Below, piece by piece: positions 27,203-37,125 of a DNA stretch of 64,000 nucleotides (position 1 is the stretch's first letter; every line of letters begins with the position of its first letter). The stretch is taken from NCBI GenBank assembly GCA_018261755.1, contig JAGTRJ010000014.1, positions 98,749-162,748 on the forward strand. Direction: 5' to 3'. This stretch comes from Burkholderiaceae bacterium. GTDB taxonomy: Bacteria; Pseudomonadota; Gammaproteobacteria; Burkholderiales; Burkholderiaceae_D. Below the pieces are notes generated by a model. That model worked only from the letters and a program-made list of their open reading frames with translations, had not been told where the DNA came from and did no database searches. Position numbers and translations under genes: made by a program.

Positions 27203-29646
27203 GTGGCCTCCACGGACAGTTGCAGGCTGGATAGCGCGGCTTTGGCGCGGGCATAGTCGAAATTGTCGATGTGGCGCTCCATTTCCTCGAGCTGCTTTTG
27301 CAGCGGCTGGCCGGCCATCGCCTGTTTCAGTTCAAGCAGCAGTTCGTTCGGCACGAATTCATTGTTCGCCAGCAGGGTGTCCAGATGCGTTGCCAGCGCA
27401 GCTGCTTTTTTCGGGTCGCCAGCGGTCGCGATTACGGCCGGGTTGTCATTGTCGCCCGCTTCGATGGCGGTCGGCAGGCTGATGGCCGGTTGGGCAATGG
27501 TTGCTTGTTGCTGTCGTTCCGGCAGCGCGAAGCGCAGATCGAAGTGGAAGGTGCTGCCTTGGCCTGGCGTGCTTTCGACGACCAGTTTGCCGCCCATCAT
27601 GCCGACCAGCTTGTCGCTGATACTCAAGCCCAGGCCGGTGCCGGCGAAACGGCGCGTGATCGATCCATCGGCCTGGCTGAACGGTTCGAAAATTTGCTCG
27701 ATCCGATCCGGCGCGATGCCGATGCCGGTATCGCGGATGACGAAGCGCAGTAGCGCGGATCCCGCTTCGGCCGCCAGCGGCGTGATGGCGACATGCACCC
27801 CGCCGGCTTCGGTGAATTTGAGCGCATTGCCGACCAGATTGTTCAGCACCTGCCCCAGACGTAGCGGATCGCCTTGCAGTTGGCGCGGCACGCCGGGTGC
27901 TACGTCAATCGCAAAATCGACTCCCTTGTTGTCGGCGCTGGTGGCAAACAGCACCGCGACGTTGTCGAGCACGGTATCGAGCGAGAACGGCACCGATTCG
28001 AGCTGCATCCGGCCAGCCTCGAATTTCGAATAATCGAGAATGTCATTCAGCATCGTCAGCAGCGAGTGCGAGGCGGCATTGATTTTCGACAGGTGATCGC
28101 GCAGGACGGGTGAAATCTCCTGTTGCAGCGCCAGCGTGGACAGGCCGATGATGGCGTTCATCGGCGTGCGTACTTCGTGGCTCATGTTGGCCAGGAATTC
28201 CCCTTTGGCGCGGCTGGCGTGCTCGGCCGCCGTTTTCGCTTCCAGCAGCCGCTGCCCGGCCAGTTTCTGCTCGGTGATGTCGCGGATGACCGAGCGCTGG
28301 CCGATGAAGCTGCCGTTGGCATCGAACAGGTTGCGCCAGCTGCGTTCGCCCCAGCGGATTTCGCCATCCTTGCGCACGAAGCGGGATTCAACCCGGCCGA
28401 CACCATCTTCATCGCAACGCTCGCTTTCCAAGTCGGCGCGAATACGGGTGGCATTAGCCAGATCGTCCGGATGCGCCATTGGCAGCGGGTAATCCGGCAT
28501 CGCCATGCATTCGGCCGCGGTATAGCCGGTAACATGTTCGACCGCCGGGCTGACCCACAGCAGCTTGCAGTCGCGGTCGAGCCAGCTCTCCCAGTTGAAG
28601 GTGTAATCGGCGATGGTGCGGAATTTTTCTTCCTGCGCCGCCAGCGCCGCCAGTGATTCCATCTGCCGCCGTCCGCTGCGGTGAAATGCTATGGCGGCAG
28701 CAATCGACAGCGCCATGAACAGCAGCGCCAGTCCGCCTTCCTTCAGCGCCTGTTCGCGCCAGCTGTTCATGATTTCATCGGATGACAGACCTACGCCGAC
28801 CACATGCTGGTATTGCCGGATACGGCGCACCGCGATCACTCTGGCTGCCTGATCATGTGTGGAGGTGATTTCCAGTTCGGCGCTGTCCTCGTTGCCGCGC
28901 AGAAATTCCAGCAACTGTGGTGCGGGCGTGATACTGCCAAGCACGTTTTTGTCGCCGATAACGTCTGGTTGGCGTGCAATCAGCGGAAAGTCGCCGTCTG
29001 TTCGGCGGATGAAAACGGATCCTCGGTGGCCAACATCAAGCGACAGGAAAATCTGACCCAACTGGCTCAAGTCAATTGGCGCATACACGATGCCGGCAAA
29101 GCTGCCATCGGGTCCATTCAGACGGCGCGCGACCACGATGATTCGCCGTTGGCTGATTGCGCCATCAACCGGTTCCGACACGAGCATGTCGATGTTGTTG
29201 TTGTCTCGCAATTGCCGGAAATAGGAACGATCGGCAATGTTGATGTTGGCAGCCTGCGCTATTCTCGTGCCGTACAGGATGTTGCCGTGCGCGTCGGTGG
29301 CGCGTAGGGCGACGGCTTCTGGCAGATTCGTTTGCAGTCGGGTGAAATAGGCATCGACTTGCTCTGGCTGCATTTTATGGCTTTGCAGCCGGTATTCCAG
29401 CCCGATTTCAGCGGCGAACAGTACCGCGTTGATCTTTTCGAACATGCCGGTGATGTTGCGCTCTAGTACCTGCGCCAGGTTGCGCGTGGTCACGTGCGCC
29501 TTTTCCTTGTGCTGCTGGTAGCTGCTGCCTAACGATTCGACCACCAGTGTGCCGACAAACAGGTTCAGTAGCAGCACGATGCCTGCCAGCAGCCAGAAGC
29601 GGCGGCGGACTTGCCGGTTCAGTTCGGATACGGCGGGGTTTTTCAT
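27199..29646 (-). CDS. Membrane sensor histidine kinase with Cache-type and PAS domains
   Basis: 815 aa. A first membrane helix (~17-38) and a second (~330-350) bracket a ~290-residue periplasmic sensor resembling a dCache domain ([41 protein letters not shown]). A PAS/PAC domain follows, then HisKA ([18 protein letters not shown], phospho-His) and HATPase_c ([25 protein letters not shown]). The last ~100 residues contain no receiver but end in a helical segment often found at the C-terminus of hybrid kinases ([20 protein letters not shown]). The signal is unknown. Its stop overlaps the GGDEF regulator start, so it should control c-di-GMP synthesis. Copy 3 of the 76-bp repeat lies 77 bp upstream. 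Confidence 0.92.
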   Translation of the reverse strand: MKNPAVSELNRQVRRRFWLLAGIVLLLNLFVGTLVVESLGSSYQQHKEKAHVTTRNLAQVLERNITGMFEKINAVLFAAEIGLEYRLQSHKMQPEQVDAYFTRLQTNLPEAVALRATDAHGNILYGTRIAQAANINIADRSYFRQLRDNNNIDMLVSEPVDGAISQRRIIVVARRLNGPDGSFAGIVYAPIDLSQLGQIFLSLDVGHRGSVFIRRTDGDFPLIARQPDVIGDKNVLGSITPAPQLLEFLRGNEDSAELEITSTHDQAARVIAVRRIRQYQHVVGVGLSSDEIMNSWREQALKEGGLALLFMALSIAAAIAFHRSGRRQMESLAALAAQEEKFRTIADYTFNWESWLDRDCKLLWVSPAVEHVTGYTAAECMAMPDYPLPMAHPDDLANATRIRADLESERCDEDGVGRVESRFVRKDGEIRWGERSWRNLFDANGSFIGQRSVIRDITEQKLAGQRLLEAKTAAEHASRAKGEFLANMSHEVRTPMNAIIGLSTLALQQEISPVLRDHLSKINAASHSLLTMLNDILDYSKFEAGRMQLESVPFSLDTVLDNVAVLFATSADNKGVDFAIDVAPGVPRQLQGDPLRLGQVLNNLVGNALKFTEAGGVHVAITPLAAEAGSALLRFVIRDTGIGIAPDRIEQIFEPFSQADGSITRRFAGTGLGLSISDKLVGMMGGKLVVESTPGQGSTFHFDLRFALPERQQQATIAQPAISLPTAIEAGDNDNPAVIATAGDPKKAAALATHLDTLLANNEFVPNELLLELKQAMAGQPLQKQLEEMERHIDNFDYARAKAALSSLQLSVEAT

Positions 29647-29722
29647 TGGCGTTGGTGCATGTGATTCTTGCTGCTATCGTAACGCATCAGCCCGCCGGCA
29701 CGAGGGTTGTGGTGAAAAGCAG

Positions 29723-29798
29723 GGGGTATATGCTGAAAAAGCCACACTGGGCCGCATATTTGCTGGTTGTTTATAAATACTGCGCCCAGTATATTTTT
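29723..29798 (+). repeat. 76-bp intergenic repeat, copy 3
   Basis: It opens with GGGGTATATGCTGAAAA, has GCTGG at 29762 and ends in the hairpin ATACTG-CGCC-CAGTAT plus ATTTTT. With copy 6 it is one of the two best-preserved copies. It lies between the kinase start and the end of the GspE-type ATPase gene. Confidence 0.85.
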
Positions 29799-29864
29799 CA
29801 GGCTTGTTGAACGGAAGTTGCTTTTTGGTCAGTTATTTTATCGCTATGGCGGGCCGGGCGCCAG

Positions 29865-31649
29865 CTATACGATTTGTGCCGACGTGACTTTCAGCACTTC
29901 TTCCGCCGTGGTGACACCATCGATGATTTTCAGCGCGCCGGCGATTCTCAGCGGTTTCATGCCATCCTTGATCCCTTGCCGCCGCAGCGCGAACTGGTCG
30001 GTATCCTCGCGAATCAGGCTAGCGAATGCCTGCGTGATCGCCACCAGTTCGTAAATGCCGGTGCGGCCGCGGTAGCCGGTCTGCCGGCATTCTGGGCAGC
30101 CGACCGGTCGATACACGGTTTTCGGTTTCTGGATGTCCCAGCCTTCGGTCAGGCTGTGCCACACTTCGTCCAGCAGTTCGCCGCCGGGCTGCTTGCATTC
30201 GGGGCACAGCGTGCGCACCAGCCGCTGCGCCATGATGCCTGACAGCGTCGCTTCCAGCAGGTAGAACGGCACGCCGAGTTCGAGCAGGCGCATCACCGAC
30301 GAGGGCGCATCGTTGGTGTGCAGCGTCGACAGCACCAGATGGCCGGTCAGCGCTGCCTGAATCGCCATTTCAGCCGTGGTCAGATCGCGGATCTCGCCCA
30401 CCATGATGATGTCCGGATCCTGCCGCATCAGCGCGCGCACGCCGTCGGCGAAGTCCAGTTCGATGCCGTGCTGCACCTGCATCTGGTTGAAGCTCGGCTC
30501 GACCATTTCGATCGGATCTTCGACCGTGCAGACATTGACTTCGGAGGTCGCCAGCGCCTTCAGCGTGGTGTACAGCGTGGTGGTTTTGCCGGAACCGGTC
30601 GGGCCGGTGACCAGGATAATGCCGTGCGAGCGCTTTGTGAGCGCATCCCAGCGCGCGGCGTCTTCGGTCGGGAAGCCGAGTTCCGGCAGCGTCTTGACCA
30701 CCACGTCAGGGTCGAAAATCCGCATCACCAGCTTTTCGCCGAAAGCGGTCGGCAGCGTGGACAGCCGCAATTCGATTTCCTGTCCGCCGCCAGTGCGGGT
30801 CTTGATGCGGCCATCCTGCGGCCGGCGTTTTTCGATCACGTCCATCCGGCCCAGCAGCTTGACGCGCGCGGTCATCGCAATCATCACCACCGCCGGCACC
30901 TGATACACCTGATGCAGCACGCCGTCGATGCGGAAGCGGATCACGCCCACGTCGCGCTTCGGTTCCAGATGGATGTCGGACGCGCGCTGCTCGAATGCGT
31001 ATTGCCACAGCCAGTCAACGATGTTGATGATGTGCTGGTCATTCGCATCCATCTGCCGGTTGCTCTTGCCCAGCTCGACCAGTTGCTCGAAATTGTTGCG
31101 CAGCGTCGCGTCCTGGCCGCTGCGCTTGTGCGCGTCCTTGATCGATTTCGCCAGACTGAAAAACTGCGAAATGTATTGCGCGATTTCGAGCGGATTGGCG
31201 ACCACCAGTTTGATCTGGCGGCGCGAAATGCGCGCGATTTCATCCACCCACTCGGTCGAGAACGGCTCGGCGGTGGCGACGGTCAGTTCGGTCGGCGTGA
31301 GTTCGACCGGCAGGATGTTGAAGCGCGTGGCGTAGGTGGCCGACATCACGTCAGCCACGCGGGTAAAGTCAATCTTCAATGGATCGATGCGGAAAAACGG
31401 CAGGTTGGCACGCTTGGCCAGCCATTCGGTCAGCAGGTCGAGCGTTTGCTGCTTGTGCGGCGCCTGCGCCGATTTCAGCTTGCACTGCGCGACCGCGGTC
31501 AGCGGATGCATCGGGCCGGTCGTGTTCCTGAAAATCGCCTGCGCCTGGTTGTATTGCGCCTTGGCGTCATCCTTTTTCACGATGCCGTCGGCGATCAGCC
31601 AGGTAAAAATCTGTTGCAGATCCAGCGTCTTGTGCGGCGTTGTCTTCAT
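29865..31649 (-). CDS. GspE/PilB-family secretion or type IV pilus assembly ATPase
   Basis: 594 aa. The N-terminal ~200 residues are a GspE/MshEN-like domain; the C-terminal RecA-like domain has Walker A GPTGSGKTTTLY, the Asp box (TVEDPIE), Walker B (PDIIMVGEIRD) and the His box (LTGHLVLSTLHTND). A tetracysteine zinc subdomain follows (CPECKQ ... GCPECRQTG). Such hexameric ATPases drive pilus assembly or type II secretion from the cytoplasmic side of the inner membrane. No pilin, inner-membrane platform or secretin gene is nearby, so I cannot choose between PilB, GspE or an orphan. Confidence 0.88.
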   Translation of the reverse strand: MKTTPHKTLDLQQIFTWLIADGIVKKDDAKAQYNQAQAIFRNTTGPMHPLTAVAQCKLKSAQAPHKQQTLDLLTEWLAKRANLPFFRIDPLKIDFTRVADVMSATYATRFNILPVELTPTELTVATAEPFSTEWVDEIARISRRQIKLVVANPLEIAQYISQFFSLAKSIKDAHKRSGQDATLRNNFEQLVELGKSNRQMDANDQHIINIVDWLWQYAFEQRASDIHLEPKRDVGVIRFRIDGVLHQVYQVPAVVMIAMTARVKLLGRMDVIEKRRPQDGRIKTRTGGGQEIELRLSTLPTAFGEKLVMRIFDPDVVVKTLPELGFPTEDAARWDALTKRSHGIILVTGPTGSGKTTTLYTTLKALATSEVNVCTVEDPIEMVEPSFNQMQVQHGIELDFADGVRALMRQDPDIIMVGEIRDLTTAEMAIQAALTGHLVLSTLHTNDAPSSVMRLLELGVPFYLLEATLSGIMAQRLVRTLCPECKQPGGELLDEVWHSLTEGWDIQKPKTVYRPVGCPECRQTGYRGRTGIYELVAITQAFASLIREDTDQFALRRQGIKDGMKPLRIAGALKIIDGVTTAEEVLKVTSAQIV

Positions 31650-31713
31650 CGTCGGCGAATCTCCGTGTGGCCGCCCGGCGGCGCTGGGTTGAGGGGCGCG
31701 AAACGGGTTTCCA

Positions 31714-32499
31714 TCAACCCTGTTTCGCCGCTTTCAGGCCGCTGACCCATTGCCGCGCCGGCAGGCCGGTGACATCGGCCACCGTCAGCGCGCGTTCGTA
31801 CAGTTGCGGAAAATCGAGTTTGGGCGCGGTCTTGAACGCCAGCGCGACCACGTTGCCGGCATCGACCTCGGGCAGGCACAGCACGCGCTCGAAAAACGGT
31901 TTGAGCGCCTTTAAATTTTTATCGTAGCTCGGATGGTCGCCGAACAGGTTTAGCGTCATGATGCCGTGCGGCTTCAGGCAAGCTGCGCAGGCGGCATAGA
32001 ATTCGGGCGTATCCAGCACCGGCCCCTGCGCCGTCGCATCGTACAGATCGGCCTGCAGCACGTCGAGCATGCCGTGGTGCTCGTCATCCAGCACGAAATC
32101 CATCGCATCCATTTCGACCACGTGCAGCCGCTCGTCGTTCGGTGGCAGCTTGAACATTGCCCGGCACACCGAAATCACCATCGGGTTGAGTTCGATCGCG
32201 GTCACATGCGCGTCGGTGAAATGGCGGTAGCACGCCTTGGTCAGCGCGGCGGTGCCCAGCCCGAGCTGAACAATCTGTTCCGGTTGTTCGATGAACAGCA
32301 TCCACGCCATCATCTGCTGCACGTATTCCAGCTCGATCCAGTCGGGCCTACGGATGCGCATCGCGCCCTGAATCCAGTGCGTGCCGAAGTGCAGATAGCG
32401 TACGCCGCCCGATTCGGACAGGTTGACCGGCGCGTATTTTGGCTTGCGCCGTCCCGGGCGCAGCAGTTGCAGTTCGCTGGGTGTGGGTTTGTTCGACAT
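31714..32499 (-). CDS. Spermidine synthase-like protein
   Basis: 261 aa with a Rossmann methyltransferase-like core: QIVQLGLGTAALTKACY (nucleotide-binding glycine loop), VTAIELNPMVISVCRAMF and LDVLQADLYDATAQGP. This is the polyamine-synthase superfamily layout, as in the SpeE-like proteins of Burkholderiales. The N-terminal beta-stranded tetramerisation domain is reduced, and SpeD or other polyamine genes are absent, so true aminopropyltransferase activity is uncertain. ATG 32499 (MSNKPTPSEL) is preferred to TTG 32508. It is divergent from murJ. Confidence 0.75.
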   Translation of the reverse strand: MSNKPTPSELQLLRPGRRKPKYAPVNLSESGGVRYLHFGTHWIQGAMRIRRPDWIELEYVQQMMAWMLFIEQPEQIVQLGLGTAALTKACYRHFTDAHVTAIELNPMVISVCRAMFKLPPNDERLHVVEMDAMDFVLDDEHHGMLDVLQADLYDATAQGPVLDTPEFYAACAACLKPHGIMTLNLFGDHPSYDKNLKALKPFFERVLCLPEVDAGNVVALAFKTAPKLDFPQLYERALTVADVTGLPARQWVSGLKAAKQG

Positions 32500-32563
32500 G
32501 GTGATCAATTATGCTGCCTGCAACGCATTTCGCGCAACCCGCTTTTCGTGCCGTTTCGGGCAG

Positions 32564-32569
32564 TATAAT
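32564..32569 (+). promoter_or_regulatory. -10 box almost touching the murJ start
   Basis: A perfect TATAAT ends 8 nt before the murJ ATG and no Shine-Dalgarno is visible, which would give a leaderless or nearly leaderless murJ transcript. The -35 is poor. Confidence 0.4.
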
Positions 32570-32577
32570 CCGGTGGC

Positions 32578-34128
32578 ATGAACCTGCTGAAAACCCTCGC
32601 CACCATTTCAGGCATGACGATGCTGTCGCGCATCACCGGCCTGATCCGCGAGCTTTTGATTGCGCGCGCGTTTGGCGCATCGGCGCTGACTGACGCCTTT
32701 TTCGTCGCCTTCCGCATCCCGAACCTGCTGCGGCGGCTGTTTGCCGAGGGCGCGTTTTCCCAGGCGTTCGTGCCGATTCTGGCGGAATACAAGAACCGGC
32801 AGGGCGATGAAGCGACCAAAACGCTGGTCGATCAGGTTGCGTCGGCACTGGTTTGGACCTTGTTGCTTACCTGCGTCATCGGCATCGTTGCCGCGCCGGC
32901 GGTGGTGTACGTGATTGCGGCCGGGCTGAAGTCGAATCCGGCCGCGTTCGATGCCTCGGTGTGGATGACGCGCATCATGTTCCCGTACATTCTGTTCATG
33001 TCGCTGGTCGCGCTCGCTGGCGGCATCCTGAATACCTGGCGCGAATTCCGCATCCCGGCCTTCACGCCGGTGCTGTTGAACGTGTCCTTCATCGTTGCCG
33101 CGCTGTTCGTTGCGCCGCGCATGGCGCAGCCGGTGTATGCACTGGCGTTCGCGGTGCTGGCCGGCGGCGTGCTGCAACTGGCGATTCAGGTGCCGGCACT
33201 GATGAAAATCGGCATGTTGCCGAAAATCGCATTCAATCCGGTCGCGCCATTTCGCAACGCAGGTGTGCAGCGCGTGCTGAAGCAGATGGTGCCGGCGACC
33301 TTTGCAGTGTCGGTGGCGCAGATCAGCCTGATGATCAATACCAACATCGCGTCGCACCTGGACAAGGGCAGCGTGTCCTGGCTGTCGTATGCCGACCGGC
33401 TGATGGAATTTCCGTCGGCGCTGCTGGGCGTGGCGCTTGGCACCATCCTGTTGCCCAGCCTGTCGAAAGCGAATGCCGACGGCAATGCGCGCGAGTATTC
33501 GTCGCTGCTCGACTGGGGCTTGCGGCTGACCTTCCTGCTGGCGCTGCCGGCGGCGGTGATGCTGCTGACGATTCCGATGCCGATGACGGCGGTATTGTTT
33601 CATTACGGCAAGTTCAGCGCGCATGACGCGGCAATGACCAGCAATGCGCTGATTGCCTATGGCGTCGGGCTGATTGGCCTGATTCTGGTGCGCATTCTCG
33701 CGCCCGGGTTTTACGCCAAACAGGACATCAAGACGCCGGTGAAAATTGCGATTCTGGTGTTGGTGGCAACGCAGTTGATGAACCTGCTGTTCGTGCCGCT
33801 GCTGGACCATGCCGGGTTGGCGCTGGCTATCGGTCTGGGCGCGTGCATCAACGCTGTTTTCCTGTTCTGGGGCTTGCGCCAGCGCGGCATTTACGCGCCG
33901 CAGCCGGGGTGGGAAATGTTTTTCATCAAGCTGACGGGCGCACTTTTCTTGCTGGCCGGCGTGGCGCTGTGGGTCGCAGGTCATTTCGACTGGATCGCCT
34001 TGCAGGCGCAGCCGCTGCATCGCGTCGGCGCGTTGTGTGCGGTGATGGCCGCGTGCGGCGTCACCTATTTCGGCGCCTTGCTGGCGATGGGGTTCCGCCT
34101 CAGGGATTTCCGGCGTATCAGCGTTTAA
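32578..34128 (+). CDS. murJ: Lipid II flippase MurJ (MviN family)
   Basis: 516 aa with about 14 hydrophobic helices. Family hallmarks are MTMLSRITGLIRELLIARAFG at the N-terminus (with the basic residues of helix 1), DAFFVAFRIPNLLRRLFAEGAFSQAFVP, and RILAPGFYAKQDIKTPVKI. MurJ moves lipid-linked peptidoglycan precursor across the inner membrane and is normally essential. A GG-poor leader and the TATAAT immediately upstream suggest leaderless expression. No other peptidoglycan gene is adjacent. Confidence 0.95.
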   Translation: MNLLKTLATISGMTMLSRITGLIRELLIARAFGASALTDAFFVAFRIPNLLRRLFAEGAFSQAFVPILAEYKNRQGDEATKTLVDQVASALVWTLLLTCVIGIVAAPAVVYVIAAGLKSNPAAFDASVWMTRIMFPYILFMSLVALAGGILNTWREFRIPAFTPVLLNVSFIVAALFVAPRMAQPVYALAFAVLAGGVLQLAIQVPALMKIGMLPKIAFNPVAPFRNAGVQRVLKQMVPATFAVSVAQISLMINTNIASHLDKGSVSWLSYADRLMEFPSALLGVALGTILLPSLSKANADGNAREYSSLLDWGLRLTFLLALPAAVMLLTIPMPMTAVLFHYGKFSAHDAAMTSNALIAYGVGLIGLILVRILAPGFYAKQDIKTPVKIAILVLVATQLMNLLFVPLLDHAGLALAIGLGACINAVFLFWGLRQRGIYAPQPGWEMFFIKLTGALFLLAGVALWVAGHFDWIALQAQPLHRVGALCAVMAACGVTYFGALLAMGFRLRDFRRISV

Positions 34129-34226
34129 GCTTTCACCGGTTTCGCTGGCTTCAGATTGCCAGCGTCACGGCCACGTCACATTTTCCAGCTACGCTCTCCG
34201 GGTTATTTCTAACCGTGGGGGAGACA

Positions 34227-35834
34227 ATGTTGGAATTCATGAGAAGGAACCGCCGCATTACCGCGGCGTTGATCGCCGGCAGCATGGCCAGCACGATGCT
34301 GGTCGGTTGCGGCGGCAGTGATGCCGTTGTTTCATCGCAACCGGCGAAGAATGTCATTCTGATCGTCGGCGACGGTTTTCAGAATGAGCACGAGCGCGCC
34401 TACAATAATTACCTGACCGGCTCGTATGACAGCGGCCTGCGCCACCAGACTTACGGCTACAAGGGGTATGCGACCACTTGGGACGTAACCACCTATAACC
34501 GTTACGCCTACACCGCAGGCGCAGCAACGATCACGAACGACAAGTTCGACCCGTTTTCGTCCAGCTATACCGTGACCTTCGGCTACGATCCGGCCAAGGG
34601 CGGCGCATTGCCGTATCCGCAATCGACGCTGGCGGCGGTGAATTCCGATGCGGCGCTGAATTATTTCGGCAAAAAGATGCTGATGAGCAGCACTGATACC
34701 AGCGCAAAGATTCCTGCAACCGACTCCGCTTCCGCCGCGACTGCGCTTTCGACCGGCTTCAAGACCGATGACGGCAATCTCGCCTGGCGCACGACAGACA
34801 AGAGCGACGGCAAGCTGAAGACCATCGCTGAAATGTTCCGTTCGCAAAAGAATGGCGCCATCGGCGTCGTAACCACGGTACCGTTCAGCCATGCAACGCC
34901 GGCCGGCTTCGTCAGCCACAACGTCAGCCGCAACAATTACAAGGCCATCGCGAAGGAAATCATCACCGAGGTCAAGCCTGAGGTCGTGATTGGTGGCGGC
35001 CATCCTGACTTCAACAGCGCGACTGTCAAGCCGGATAACACCTATGTTGATGCGCCGGAATATACCGCGCTGAAGAACTCGACCGACTACGTGTTCGCCG
35101 AGCGCAAGGCAGGCGTTGACGGCGGCACCACGCTGCTGGCGAAAGCGACTGAGGCGGCCAATGCAGGCAAGAAACTGTTTGGTCTGTTCGGCGGTGCGGG
35201 TGGCAACTTCGAATATCACACACCGTCCAACGATGGTACGGCTACCGTGACTCGAGGCTCGACCGAAAATCCGACGCTGGCCGATGCATCGACCGCGGCA
35301 CTGAAAGTGCTGAGCAAGAACAAGAACGGTTTCTTCCTGATGATCGAGCAGGGCGACATCGACTGGGCCAACCATGCGAACGACTTCAAAGGCATGATTG
35401 GCGGCTTCTGGGATCTGGATCAAACGATCAAGGCGGTCGAGGCTTTCATCGACCAGCCGGGTGACGACATCGACTGGAACAATACCATCGTGATTGTGAC
35501 GTCCGACCATGGCAACAGCTTCATGCGCATCGACATGTCGAAGAAACTGGGCAAGGGCAAATTGCCTGATCAGCAGCCGAAGCCAGCAGGCAGCACCTAC
35601 GGTAGCAACAATTATTATCCGAACCGTGAAATCACCTACGGTGTGGATGGCAATGGCGTGGACAGCCACTTTAACGAGCTGGTAACGGTTTACGCTAAAG
35701 GTCCGTCGGCTGCGGTATCGCTGCTGCAATCGTGGGAAGGAAAATGGTATTCGGGCACGAAGCTGATCGACAACACGCACATCTTCAAGGCGATGATGAG
35801 CGCGCTGTCGCTGAAGGATGAAAACCGGCCGTAA
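34227..35834 (+). CDS. Alkaline phosphatase family lipoprotein
   Basis: 535 aa from ATG 34227 after a purine-rich site (GGGGGAGA). The N-terminus is a lipoprotein signal with lipobox LVGC (Cys28). The mature protein has the alkaline phosphatase fold: first metal-binding Asp in NVILIVGDGF, nucleophile Ser in ATDSASAATALSTG, metal ligands in FFLMIEQGDIDWANHAND, and VIVTSDHGN near the end. It should be a periplasmic or outer-membrane-anchored phosphomonoesterase with two zinc ions and one magnesium. Insertions rich in Asn/Lys/Tyr (SYTVTFGYDPAKGG) make it longer than E. coli PhoA. No Pho box was evident. A strong terminator follows 28 bp after the stop. Confidence 0.93.
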   Translation: MLEFMRRNRRITAALIAGSMASTMLVGCGGSDAVVSSQPAKNVILIVGDGFQNEHERAYNNYLTGSYDSGLRHQTYGYKGYATTWDVTTYNRYAYTAGAATITNDKFDPFSSSYTVTFGYDPAKGGALPYPQSTLAAVNSDAALNYFGKKMLMSSTDTSAKIPATDSASAATALSTGFKTDDGNLAWRTTDKSDGKLKTIAEMFRSQKNGAIGVVTTVPFSHATPAGFVSHNVSRNNYKAIAKEIITEVKPEVVIGGGHPDFNSATVKPDNTYVDAPEYTALKNSTDYVFAERKAGVDGGTTLLAKATEAANAGKKLFGLFGGAGGNFEYHTPSNDGTATVTRGSTENPTLADASTAALKVLSKNKNGFFLMIEQGDIDWANHANDFKGMIGGFWDLDQTIKAVEAFIDQPGDDIDWNNTIVIVTSDHGNSFMRIDMSKKLGKGKLPDQQPKPAGSTYGSNNYYPNREITYGVDGNGVDSHFNELVTVYAKGPSAAVSLLQSWEGKWYSGTKLIDNTHIFKAMMSALSLKDENRP

Positions 35835-35861
35835 GCGGTTTCAATTTTTCTGACCCCTCAG

Positions 35862-35890
35862 GGCCGGCGCAATTGCGCCGGCCTTTTCAT
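35862..35890 (+). terminator. Intrinsic terminator of the alkaline phosphatase gene
   Basis: An uninterrupted 22-bp palindrome centred on AATT (GGCCGGCGCAATTGCGCC and its completion at 35862-35883) is followed by TTTTC and further T-rich sequence. Confidence 0.92.
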
Positions 35891-36312
35891 TTTGTGGCAC
35901 GGATTTTCGGGGCTCACCAGTGTGGTGCGTTGGCATCGTCATGGATGCGTGCCTGGCTGGGATGAACAGCTGATTGCCGTGCTTGCTGGCTTCAGAATTG
36001 GATGCGAGCAATTTAAAAATGTGGAGTATGTGATGAAATTAATGTGCTATGCCATATTTTTCGAGGCTTCCAAAAAAATACTACAGGGTAGTATGTTGAT
36101 ATCGCATTTCCTTGTGGCAATGCCTGGCATGGTTTCTGCACTGTTGATGGTGCCTGTGCCTGAAGGAAATTGCGCTGGCAGAAATTGTTGCTGGAACCGT
36201 TTTTTTGATGCACCGCTGGTGTGTCATTCGCATGAAACATCGAGCGTGCAATACCTAGTGCGATAAGACGTATTTCATTATTTTTTGCCTTGCTTCACCA
36301 ATGGAGGAAGCC
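35891..36312. other. Intergenic region with repeat copy 4
   Basis: This stretch between the phosphatase terminator and the first small membrane-protein gene holds copy 4 of the 76-bp repeat (36023-36098). The 124-codon frame at 35892-36266 runs through the repeat, has no family resemblance and no ribosome site, and I treat it as non-coding. Confidence 0.55.
36023..36098 (+). repeat. 76-bp intergenic repeat, copy 4
   Basis: GGAGTATGTGATGAAA opens the element, CGAGG stands at offset 39 where other copies have GCTGG, and ATACT-N7-AGTAT closes it at 36078-36094. It is more diverged than copies 3 and 6 but keeps the spacing. Confidence 0.65.
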
Positions 36313-36537
36313 ATGAAATCACCAAGAAGATCCAGAATGTCGTATTCGGCCGCGACAAATCTTTTTTTCGTACTGGCAGCCATTATTGTCGCGCTTGCAG
36401 GTTTGCTGCCGCCCAAATATGCGGCTGCAGCCACTCGCGAAGCGACGGCAAATTCCGCTTCTGCCGCGCAGGACAAGGGGCGTGAAACGGCGTCGCTGAA
36501 GCTGGAAGAGTGGCGCCGGCTGACCAAATCGCTGTGA
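36313..36537 (+). CDS. Small membrane-anchored protein, paralogue 1
   Basis: 74 aa: a short basic N-terminus (MKSPRRSRMSY), one hydrophobic helix (NLFFVLAAIIVALAGLLPP), then a polar Ala/Ser-rich stretch ending EEWRRLTKSL. ATG 36313 is chosen over 36301 because GGAGGAA sits 3-9 nt before it, exactly as in the second paralogue. The segment after the helix (KYAAAATREATA) could be cleaved as a signal peptide or stay as a periplasmic tail. I know no family for it. The gene 340 bp downstream encodes a clear relative with the same C-terminal EWxRLxKSL. Confidence 0.65.
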   Translation: MKSPRRSRMSYSAATNLFFVLAAIIVALAGLLPPKYAAAATREATANSASAAQDKGRETASLKLEEWRRLTKSL

Positions 36538-36874
36538 TTTGCCAGGCTGCACAGCGGCCGTAACGCGCGCTGTCTTCAGCCGCGCGCGATAAACCTCGCG
36601 CTATGGTGTAAAAACGCCGGCCGCTTGACGCCATCGCAGATGGCGTGCCGGTTTCCTGATTGCAATTGGTGGCGCTGACCGCCCTGTTTTGCTCGCTCCA
36701 ATCCAGATTTCCGCCTAGCAGGACTAGGAAATGCACCTATTCTGTCCGGCAAGGCGGTGAACAACAATGAATGCAATCGTGGCTACGATTTTCCCGTCGG
36801 GAACGCGGCCTGTTCTCCGCCTGGTGCGACTTTGTATTCGTGGCATCAGTTCGGATTTGTTGAGTGGAGGAAAT
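36538..36874. other. Intergenic region between the two small paralogues
   Basis: These 337 bp contain no supported gene. A GC-rich imperfect hairpin (GCCGGCCGC... region near 36617) and several short frames are present but none has a ribosome site or a similar paralogue. The region is not an obvious repeat of the 36.0-36.3 kb leader. Confidence 0.5.
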
Positions 36875-37087
36875 ATGAAACCACCAAAAGTCACCTACCA
36901 AGCCATCGCTGGCGCGATTTTCCTGCTGGTTGCGATTGCACTCGGCAGTATGTTGCCGGCCAAACCCAGTGTCGCTTCTTCTGCTGAACAGGCCACGAAA
37001 AAGGAAGTCAGCACCAAGCGTTCTGGTGAGCGGCAATCGGTTTCCCTCACGCCTGGCGAATGGGCGCGGCTGGTCAAATCCCTATGA
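36875..37087 (+). CDS. Small membrane-anchored protein, paralogue 2
   Basis: 70 aa: MKPPKVTYQAIAG, one hydrophobic helix (AIFLLVAIALGSMLPAK), a polar linker, and the ending GEWARLVKSL. ATG 36875 has GGAGG 6 nt upstream (GTGGAGGAAATATG). It aligns with the protein at 36313 from end to end: MKxP start, helix, LPxK, and EWxRLxKSL end. The open frame begins at 36767, but the extra 36 residues have no counterpart in the paralogue. Function unknown; the conserved C-terminal EW..RL.KSL is probably a binding motif (inference). Confidence 0.65.
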   Translation: MKPPKVTYQAIAGAIFLLVAIALGSMLPAKPSVASSAEQATKKEVSTKRSGERQSVSLTPGEWARLVKSL

Positions 37088-37125
37088 CGCAGCGGTTGAC
37101 TGTTGGCGGCTGTCCGCCGTTTGCC

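Noticed and set aside
34332..35780. Minus-strand open frame of 482 codons
   Set aside because: It is antisense to the alkaline phosphatase lipoprotein, which has its signal, motifs and terminator on the plus strand.
35892..36266. 124-codon frame after the phosphatase terminator
   Set aside because: It runs through repeat copy 4 and has no ribosome site or family resemblance.
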